Positions 57,698-64,000 of a DNA stretch of 64,000 nt are shown here, in pieces (the first letter of the stretch is position 1; every line of letters starts with the position of its first letter). The position numbers and the translations under genes are program-made. The notes under the pieces are model-generated. The model saw only the letters and a list, made by a program, of their open reading frames with translations, did no database searches and was not told the origin of the DNA. Location: the NCBI GenBank assembly GCA_028284775.1, contig JANQRB010000014.1, forward strand, positions 25,525-89,524, given 5' to 3'. This DNA comes from Candidatus Kapaibacterium sp. Its GTDB lineage: Bacteria > Bacteroidota > Ignavibacteria > Kapaibacteriales > UBA7675.

Positions 57698-58300
57698 CTA
57701 TTTTCTTCTCTTCCGCGGCTTGGATCTTTTGAATTTCTTGATGACATCCGAATCGCCGACTGTACTAACGGACTCAAGATAGTTCACCAGACTGGGCAAT
57801 GTGCCGAGTCCGATTTTCTGCAGAAACTGTAGTACTTCGCGATCTTTGGCGGAAACGGACGCAGCAGCTGCGGGTGCTTTCGCTTTTGGTTTGGCCTTAG
57901 CTTTGGCTTTGGTTTTGGCGGCAGCCTTTGCCTTGGACGCTGCTTTAGCTGCTGCTTTTTTCGCTGTGGTTGACTTAGCGGCGCTTTTCGGAGCGGCTTT
58001 GGCTTTCTTAGCGGCTTTAGCCTTCTTAGGAGCCGCTGCTTTCGCTTTACTTGCCGGAGCGGCTTTGCGACCACGTGTCGCTTTTGAAGCGGACTTCCCT
58101 CCGCCGTTCATTAACCAATTAATGTCGCAACCAAGTTGCTCGAGCTTCGCCAACATCCGGTTACCAGGATTTCTCCGTCCATTCAAGTAGGGCGAAAGCG
58201 CTTGCGGCGACATTCCCAATGCACTGGCAAACTGAGTCATGTTACCGTGTTTGTTTTGACCAAATTCTCGCAATCGGTCTGCAATGCTGTTTGTTTTCAT
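57698..58300 (-). CDS. XRE-family helix-turn-helix protein with histone-H1-like Lys/Ala tail
   Basis: A 200-residue protein in three parts. Residues ~5-65 are a Cro/CI-type helix-turn-helix (MTQFASALGMSPQALSPYLN, then GCDINWLMNGGG). Residues ~69-148 are almost pure Lys and Ala with some Pro and Ser (AKAAAPKKAKAAKKAKAA), like bacterial H1/Hc1 proteins. Residues 151-182 form a small conserved-looking helical piece, and the end is basic (KRSKPRKRRK). The HTH could bind a specific operator while the tail coats DNA or RNA, so it may be a global nucleoid regulator. The repetitive tail is also prone to slippage. Confidence 0.85.
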   Translation of the reverse strand: MKTNSIADRLREFGQNKHGNMTQFASALGMSPQALSPYLNGRRNPGNRMLAKLEQLGCDINWLMNGGGKSASKATRGRKAAPASKAKAAAPKKAKAAKKAKAAPKSAAKSTTAKKAAAKAASKAKAAAKTKAKAKAKPKAKAPAAAASVSAKDREVLQFLQKIGLGTLPSLVNYLESVSTVGDSDVIKKFKRSKPRKRRK

Positions 58301-60103
58301 AGCGCCAACACGTTAGTTCGAAAAACTCTCAAGTACAAAGTGAGATAGTGTTTTATTCACTCTATACATTCGAAATATACTTTAGTATTAAAAAATTGAG
58401 GCAAATCTACAACATTAAACAGGCGAATGCAAGCAATTCTTGTTAAATAATGATGCGAAAACGACAAATTTCTTAATTTTCGGCAGCTAATTAAATACTT
58501 CACATCGATATTGATGAGTATTTTTTCATAAAATTCCTCAAGACCTAAACTTTTTGCTCCACTATTTTTATGAGCTACTGCCTAAACATTAATTAAACCT
58601 TAGTTGGGATGACCACGTGTATTCATCAGGGTCCGAACGGCAAAGCAATGTCGAGGTACATACATTTTGGTCTAAACACCTTCTGCAGGGGCCTTGTTGG
58701 AATTTCCAGATAGAGACCACCGATATACGATCTGGATTGCAGTCCTCAATTGGCACAGTGAAGCACCTGTAAGTCCACAGGATGCGTGAAGCGAGGTTTA
58801 TTAATCTTTTCTCGTCTGCCCGTAACATTGAAGTGGCCTTTCAGAGATTGGCAATTTGGCTCCACCTAAGGGTGTAATCAATACAGATGTGTTTAGCCTT
58901 TCATTTGACAGGCTTTCGTTTAGGCAGCAATCAGGGATCAGCAGAAGCAATAACAAACAGGACGGTACGGGCACGCAAAGCAAGGACGCAGGCCGCAGCC
59001 GAGCCTTTCTGCCCGAATTCCCACATGTGTACAGTGGCCCGGTCTTTGAAGTGCAAAGAGCAGATTAACGACACTGAACAGCTACGTCCGGCTCAGAAGA
59101 CGCTCGAGAATGAAGCCCAAGGAAGGCGCTCTGTCGCTGCTGCCCTAGTCCTTAGGGCCATTTTGCTTATGAGTTATCTTAAGGGAATAGCTTCGCTTGG
59201 GCTCCAGCGACATGCAAAAGTGTCTATTTTCCTGCCGGACGCAGCCGAGTCCGCTTCGATTTCACATCTGCTCCCATCTCCCGGTTTTGAGCCAACTCGG
59301 GGTTGACGAGGCTCTCCCAGCCCAGAGTCTAGGCTGGTACTAGTGCCTGGCGAAAAGTTCAAAGAATGAAAAACGATAACAATGACTTGCTCTCTGCCGG
59401 GGATCGTAGACCCCGTGTTGAACTTGGCTAGATTTGCGCATAACAGACATTGACAAACAGGCCATAAATACTGTTGAAGTGAAGTCATGCGCATTTTGTC
59501 TTCACCCGTACCCTGCATTTATTACCAGTGACAGCAGTCAAGCTGACTGCACTTGGGGATCGGCAATGTGACGGGTTTTCCCCTCCGCAATACACCTGCT
59601 ACTTCATTTTGTGGGATTTGTTGAAGGTCGCGATTGTGAAAAAAGGCTCCTGGCCAATGAGCGTCGGGCTTAATTCGTTTTGCGATCAGTTTCCGGACAT
59701 ACTATTTACGCCTGGGTCTGAAGAAGACTTTCATAGTTAGGTAGCAAATGCCTTTTCAATCAGACCGGATTCTCTTTGTCTCTGGATTATCCGCTGAACT
59801 TGCCGGGGACCAATAATGAGAGTGCATCCCGTGGGCATCGCCGAACTCCAGAACTTCAATTCGAATTTGTTGTAGTGACAATGAAGTTGTGTACAGGAGC
59901 ATCATGACAGTCTCATCTCAACGATTCGCCCCCCGGAGTTTGTTTGGGTATCACTACGATCCGGAGCTGGAATTTTCCGTAGGACTAGCTGTAATCTTTT
60001 GTCTCCGGATGGAGGCTGTCCTCAACTGCGACACTTGGCCTTGCACCGATGGCGGGAATTTATTAAACTCTGTCTCCAAAGCGACGTAGTACAGTGTTCA
60101 AAT
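58301..60103. other. 1.8-kb region without a recognisable gene
   Basis: The first ~280 bp is strongly AT-rich and must hold the XRE/H1 promoter. The rest has only short open frames with no motif or good ribosome site (for example at 58887, 59174 minus, 59528). Small dyads occur near 59290-59340 (GAGCC/GGCTC, CAGCC/GGCTG). I see no tRNA, IS end or known RNA. Confidence 0.5.
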
Positions 60104-61453
60104 ATGGCAAAGAGTTCCAAAATGCGAGTGAGAAAGTGTATGAGTGGTGCGCGAGTTGCAGGTTTGGGCACAACTGTGGTAATAATGATCATGGCTGCCA
60201 TCACAAGCGCCTTGGCCGATCCTTTTGAAAAACCCAAGCTGCTTGAAGATAACATCGAATTCTGGAAGAAAATTTACGCTGAGGTGCCGCTGCACCAGGG
60301 TCTGCTTCACGATTATGAATACCCGCTGGTCATCTACGGTACATACACGGTCGGCGAATTAGCCGGTAAGGAACGCAAGGCTTTTCTCAAGACAATCCGG
60401 CAGCCGGTGCTGAATGCGTTGAAAGCCATCAACACAAAGGCACGCAAAAAATGGTCGAAGGAAGAAGTTCGGATCGCCAAGCTCTTCGAGCTACATGCCG
60501 AGCCCGGCGCCCTTAAAAAGGCGGCTGCGCGGGTGCGCTTTCAGAATGGACAAAAAGAGCGATTTGAGGAAGGCCTTCGTCGCAGCGGTCTTTATATTGA
60601 CACGATTCGCTCGATCCTTAAGGAGTTCAATGTCCCTGCCCGACTCGCGTATCTTCCGCACGTGGAGTCGTCGTTTCGTCCCGAAGTTTACTCTAAAGTC
60701 GGAGCTGCCGGGATGTGGCAGTTTATGGCAGGAACGGGCCGTCGCTTCTTAAAAGTGAACGATTACTTCGATGAGCGGCTGGATCCTGTATTCGCTTCGC
60801 GGGCAGCAGCAGAGCTCCTGGCATACAACTATGCGGAAACTCAATCCTGGCCCCTGGCAATTACGGCCTACAATTATGGCCTGAATGGTATCAAGCGCGC
60901 TGTTCGCAAACTCAACACGCGTGACTTCACGACTATATTGAGCAAACATGAAAGCAGAACTTTCAAGTTTTCATCCAAGAATTTTTATGCCTGTTTTATT
61001 GCCGCCTGTGAACTTGCTGAAAATCCCGAGCCGCATTTCGGCAAGGTCGATTATTATTCACCGCAGGAATTCAATGAAATACGTCTGCAACACTGGATCA
61101 AAGCAGATGTATTGGCTCGACATTTCGGCATAAGCATTGACCAGCTTCACGAGCTTAATCCGGCTCTCAAGAGAAAAGTAACGACAAACGGTCAGGCCCT
61201 GCCGAAAAATTCACGCCTGCGCATTCCGGCTGAAATCAGCGCCGAAGAAGCGCAATATGCTCTTGAACGCATTCCCGACACTGATAAACTGGAAAGACCG
61301 CCTGTAACATCTTATCGCGTACGGCGTGGCGATACGCTCCTGGGAATTGCCAGTCGATTCGGCGTTTCCACCAGTAAGATCGCGCATATCAACAAATTGC
61401 GCAGGCCGGATCGTATCTATGTCGGACAGATGTTGAAAATTCCCAGTGAATAA
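60104..61453 (+). CDS. MltD-like lytic transglycosylase with LysM domain
   Basis: A 449-residue cell-wall enzyme. A signal/TM segment lies near 18-38 (GLGTTVVIMIMAAITSALA). The SLT domain has catalytic Glu188 in LPHVESSFRPEVYSKVGAAGMWQFM and the AITAYNYGLNGI motif. A weak LysM-like piece (VLARHFGISIDQLHELNP) is followed by a clear C-terminal LysM (YRVRRGDTLLGIASRFGVS...VGQMLKIP) that binds peptidoglycan. It cuts glycan strands, leaving 1,6-anhydro ends. The start is uncertain: ATGs at 60104, 60122 and 60140 all give a signal peptide and none has a strong ribosome site; a longer frame from 59999 is unsupported. Confidence 0.9.
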   Translation: MAKSSKMRVRKCMSGARVAGLGTTVVIMIMAAITSALADPFEKPKLLEDNIEFWKKIYAEVPLHQGLLHDYEYPLVIYGTYTVGELAGKERKAFLKTIRQPVLNALKAINTKARKKWSKEEVRIAKLFELHAEPGALKKAAARVRFQNGQKERFEEGLRRSGLYIDTIRSILKEFNVPARLAYLPHVESSFRPEVYSKVGAAGMWQFMAGTGRRFLKVNDYFDERLDPVFASRAAAELLAYNYAETQSWPLAITAYNYGLNGIKRAVRKLNTRDFTTILSKHESRTFKFSSKNFYACFIAACELAENPEPHFGKVDYYSPQEFNEIRLQHWIKADVLARHFGISIDQLHELNPALKRKVTTNGQALPKNSRLRIPAEISAEEAQYALERIPDTDKLERPPVTSYRVRRGDTLLGIASRFGVSTSKIAHINKLRRPDRIYVGQMLKIPSE

Positions 61454-61495
61454 GAACGCGATCACGAGATTTTCAGCCACGACTATTCTGCGCGT

Positions 61496-62542
61496 TTACT
61501 CTAGGCCCTCGCGATTGAGAATGCTCAGCTGACGACGGATCAGGTCTACCAGGGCCGGCGATTCGATAACGATTCGGCCAGGACTGCGACCTTCAACTTT
61601 CACGAGCTGATTAATCAGCCCCGGTGGAAATGAAAGTTTAATGCCGTCGGCAAAGGCGTCCACTTGTGTCGTACGCTTCAGAGTACGTATATCAGGCTTG
61701 AACTCTTCAATCAGATCCAGGCCCTGTTCGTCGGCAAAGTTCTGAATGTACTGTTCATCGTCATAAAACTCACGTCCCATCGCCGCCACATTCAAGACCT
61801 TATCTGGACGATTGCGGGCGTACGTCAAAGCGCGTTCCTTGAATTCATCGCGCTCCAACAGTTCACCTGTCTCCGGATCAACCGGACAAGGCATATCGTC
61901 AATCAACATTGTAATCGCCTCGGTGCAGGACTTGTTGCTGGCCATTGATTCCGTATCGGCCGCCAGCCATTCAACAAAGTAATCGGCGACATCGCGGAGA
62001 CGAGGATTGCGAATCAGCCAAAGATAATTGCCGGTACCGGCGCCAAATTTCACTTTGTCGATACGTCCAGCCATCGCCATTCGATCCGGATCAAGATAGC
62101 TTGTTCCACGTAGTTCGAGCCTTTCCGTCTCCCTGTTGTGATGAAAGAGGATTCCACCGCTCATCCGCAGAAAAAACACGGCGAAAAAGTTGGAAGAATG
62201 CGCCGCATAGTCAACGAATACAAGGTAACCACCGCTGGCGGCCGGAATTTGCTGCAGCTCTTCATGGAGATCGCCAGCCGCCGTCTGTGACAGCCGGATG
62301 AATTCTTCTTCACTACTGTTGTCGCGATAGCTGCGAAAGTGCTGCGGAAATTGCTGAATACCGTACTCGTCAAAAGCTGAATAACTGATTTGCTGTGCCT
62401 GCGTAAACAATGCATCCAATCGGCCAACTAAGTCATTTGCCAGCTCGTTTTCCGGTAAGGTAGTACGCGACAGTCGCAATTCGGCGCCGGTCTCGTTGCG
62501 CTTCTTATTGATTTCATGCGCAATCAAATAGTTGATTTCCAT
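61496..62542 (-). CDS. nucleoid-associated protein of the NdpA/YejK family
   Basis: A 348-residue protein matching the YejK/NdpA (37-kDa nucleoid protein) family in length and motifs: GGYLVFVDYAAHSSNFFAVFFLRMSGG in the middle, KFGAGTGNYLWLIRN, and a C-terminal segment ending in a likely DNA- or self-binding region. E. coli YejK binds the nucleoid and interacts with topoisomerase IV and gyrase. It converges on the transglycosylase gene with about 40 bp between stops and is divergent from the TonB-domain gene. The call rests on pattern memory, so I keep some doubt. Confidence 0.75.
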   Translation of the reverse strand: MEINYLIAHEINKKRNETGAELRLSRTTLPENELANDLVGRLDALFTQAQQISYSAFDEYGIQQFPQHFRSYRDNSSEEEFIRLSQTAAGDLHEELQQIPAASGGYLVFVDYAAHSSNFFAVFFLRMSGGILFHHNRETERLELRGTSYLDPDRMAMAGRIDKVKFGAGTGNYLWLIRNPRLRDVADYFVEWLAADTESMASNKSCTEAITMLIDDMPCPVDPETGELLERDEFKERALTYARNRPDKVLNVAAMGREFYDDEQYIQNFADEQGLDLIEEFKPDIRTLKRTTQVDAFADGIKLSFPPGLINQLVKVEGRSPGRIVIESPALVDLIRRQLSILNREGLE

Positions 62543-62662
62543 CGATGATTCCTATTGTCGCAAGTATTAATTCCTCTCAAAATTAGTATCTTGCAGGGAA
62601 TTTCAGTGCGCTAATTTTTTGCTGCGATAGCTTCATGCTTAACAGGACAAGGTGCAACGGAA

Positions 62663-63130
62663 ATGAAGCGAGCTAAGAAGCCCAAAGATTTTGTCAAGGC
62701 AGCCGAGTTTCACGGCTCCCGCAGCGATTTGGAAAACTTCATCAATGAAAACCTTGTTTATCCTCCACCGGCTATACAGCACCGAACTGAGGGAACCGTA
62801 ATCGTTGCCTACGCTATCAACGAACGAGGGCGCGTCGTGCAGGCGCGGGTTGTTCATGGCATCGGTGACGGCTGTGACGAGGAGGCCCTGCGTCTTGTCA
62901 ACCTGCTGCAATTCAAGCCGGTTAAAAACCGACACATGCGGACAACGACTAACAAACGAATCGGCATCAAATTTCAGCTTCAAAAGCAAGAGTCGCCCGT
63001 GGTGAGTTATTCATATCAGCCGGACGCCTCCCCGCTACCCGCAGCGACCGCATCGCCCCCAGATGACGTTGAGTCGCCTGCAACAACTTATCAGTACGTA
63101 CTCACGATTTCTCCAACTGCCGATCAGTGA
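62663..63130 (+). CDS. TonB C-terminal-domain protein without membrane anchor
   Basis: A 155-residue protein. Residues ~22-105 form a TonB C-terminal domain (NLVYPPPAIQHRTEGTVIVAYAINERGRVVQARVV, then EEALRLVNLLQFKP). Normal TonB proteins have an N-terminal membrane helix and a Pro-rich spacer before this domain; here the domain is at the front and a Pro/Ser/Ala-rich tail follows. No signal peptide is visible, so it is not a standard energy transducer. It may be a cytosolic or cryptically exported adaptor. It is divergent from the NdpA-like gene (120-bp gap). Confidence 0.8.
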   Translation: MKRAKKPKDFVKAAEFHGSRSDLENFINENLVYPPPAIQHRTEGTVIVAYAINERGRVVQARVVHGIGDGCDEEALRLVNLLQFKPVKNRHMRTTTNKRIGIKFQLQKQESPVVSYSYQPDASPLPAATASPPDDVESPATTYQYVLTISPTADQ

Positions 63131-64000
63131 GCGGCTGCCTGCGGCTGCATACTCTGGCTAAACAGCGCAGCAAGGCACAAGACAAGAATTTCGTATCTCC
63201 GTCAACGACGATTGGATAAATAGCCGTTGCCAATCGTCCACCAGGTCACCTGCCGCTAAAGAGAACTCAACGGCAGCTATGATTCAATTGTGTAGACGGA
63301 ATGCCAGTAAATATTGCAGCCCAGAAAACAAGCTTCTCTGATTTGACAATTGCCATCATCCTGGAATTTGCCGAGGGTCATCGGTTGGTTGCAGCTCTAA
63401 GTCAGGATTAACTGGGCAGGGTGCCCTTGAAACGTGGAATCCAATCTACTGACCGATTAGTCGATACAGGCAGACGTTTAGCATTTAAAGGCTATAAAGC
63501 GAATTTGCGAACCGCAATGCTTGCCAAAAATTCGTATTGTTGCAATGTACTGTACAAGCGGCAGCGAATTTCGCAAGAGAATCATGGAAGCTTTGAAGGC
63601 TAATTGTAGGAACAATTGGCGGTCATAGGCCGTGGAATGGAGTCACGGAAGCATTGGCAAGGTGGTGGAGGGGGCGGGACCCGAAGGGGCATAACCAAAA
63701 ATTTTTGATAGTTACCACAACAACGAAAAATCCGCACTATTTTCACACCCCCTCTTCCTTAATGCAGTTTGCCTTTAAAATTCTACCCCTGCCATTCTCA
63801 TCCAATGCTCTACCAAACGCCGTCCTCCACATCCAGTCCCCTGGTTATCTCAGGCTTGTCGTCGGTAAATGAACGAGAGATAGGAAGACAATCTGAGGAC
63901 GATAATTAGTTGATCCTGAAAAAAGGATCTAACTGTCATAAAAACAAGGTTTCATCGGTCAATTGCCCTGGTTAGATTGCAAGAAGTTAGTCAGAGCGGC
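63131..64000. other. 870-bp right end without a supported gene
   Basis: Short open frames (63421-63603, 63654-63872) have no motif or ribosome site. I see no terminator with a T-run, tRNA or repeat. A gene may begin beyond the window. Confidence 0.5.

Overview
The window looks like part of a chromosome from a Gram-negative bacterium of the FCB group (Bacteroidota, Chlorobi, Ignavibacteria or Kapabacteria type). The evidence is a subtilase ending in a type IX secretion (Por) sorting domain, a Bacteroidota-style parE-parC pair, a long FG-GAP/UnbV lipoprotein, an FKBP lipoprotein, a YejK-like nucleoid protein and many outer-membrane barrel proteins. Coding DNA is moderately GC-rich, TTG and GTG starts occur, and several intergenic stretches are unusually long. 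I see no tRNA, rRNA, CRISPR array, intact insertion sequence or phage module.

Layout. 1-2620 (-): a secreted fibronectin-III repeat protein that runs off the left edge. 2898-5429 (+): an ECF-type sigma factor, a protein with an anti-sigma-like N-terminus and a barrel-like C-terminus, and a lipoprotein. 5582-6982 (-): a NirK-fold lipoprotein with most copper ligands lost, fused to cytochrome c. 7448-15911 (+): a 2217-residue Ser/Thr kinase/ATPase/histidine kinase/triple-receiver protein and a TPR protein. 16309-18394: polyphosphate:AMP phosphotransferase and HU. 18840-27044 (+): barrel proteins, a T9SS-exported subtilase, a CrtZ-type hydroxylase and the FG-GAP lipoprotein. 27059-31415: LysR regulator, degenerate Nudix protein, bicupin lipoprotein, M19 dipeptidase, FKBP isomerase. 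31494-35943 (-): parE-parC. 36548-37603 (+): two Hsp20 genes behind a very good sigma-54 promoter. 37796-41932 (-): a LytS-type propeller sensor kinase and a LytTR regulator. 42866-48321 (+): a sigma-54 activator and a second Ser/Thr kinase-ATPase-TPR protein. 48349-51471 (-): methyltransferase, DUF2278/lamin-tail protein, AlkX/YcaQ-like glycosylase. 51472-53377: no clear gene, but a dense cluster of stem-loops and a small ORF with a strong ribosome site. 53378-56975 (+): a phosphate-porin-like protein with a Pho-box-like repeat, then phoB-phoR. 57698-58300 (-): an XRE repressor domain fused to a histone-H1-like tail. 60104-63130: MltD-like transglycosylase, YejK-like nucleoid protein and a TonB C-terminal-domain protein.

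The dominant theme is signalling. There are two giant Ser/Thr kinases, three histidine kinases, two separate response regulators, an ECF sigma factor with a membrane partner, and a sigma-54 activator together with a sigma-54 promoter. A phosphate module (porin, Pho-box-like repeat, PhoBR) and a polyphosphate-using enzyme form a second theme.

The observations I rate most worth following are the six-hairpin region upstream of the AlkX-like gene (51550-51891), the copper-less NirK-cytochrome fusion, the XRE/H1 hybrid, the sigma/anti-sigma/barrel cluster, and the sigma-54-driven hsp20 genes. All functional calls rest on reading motifs by eye; no database search was run.
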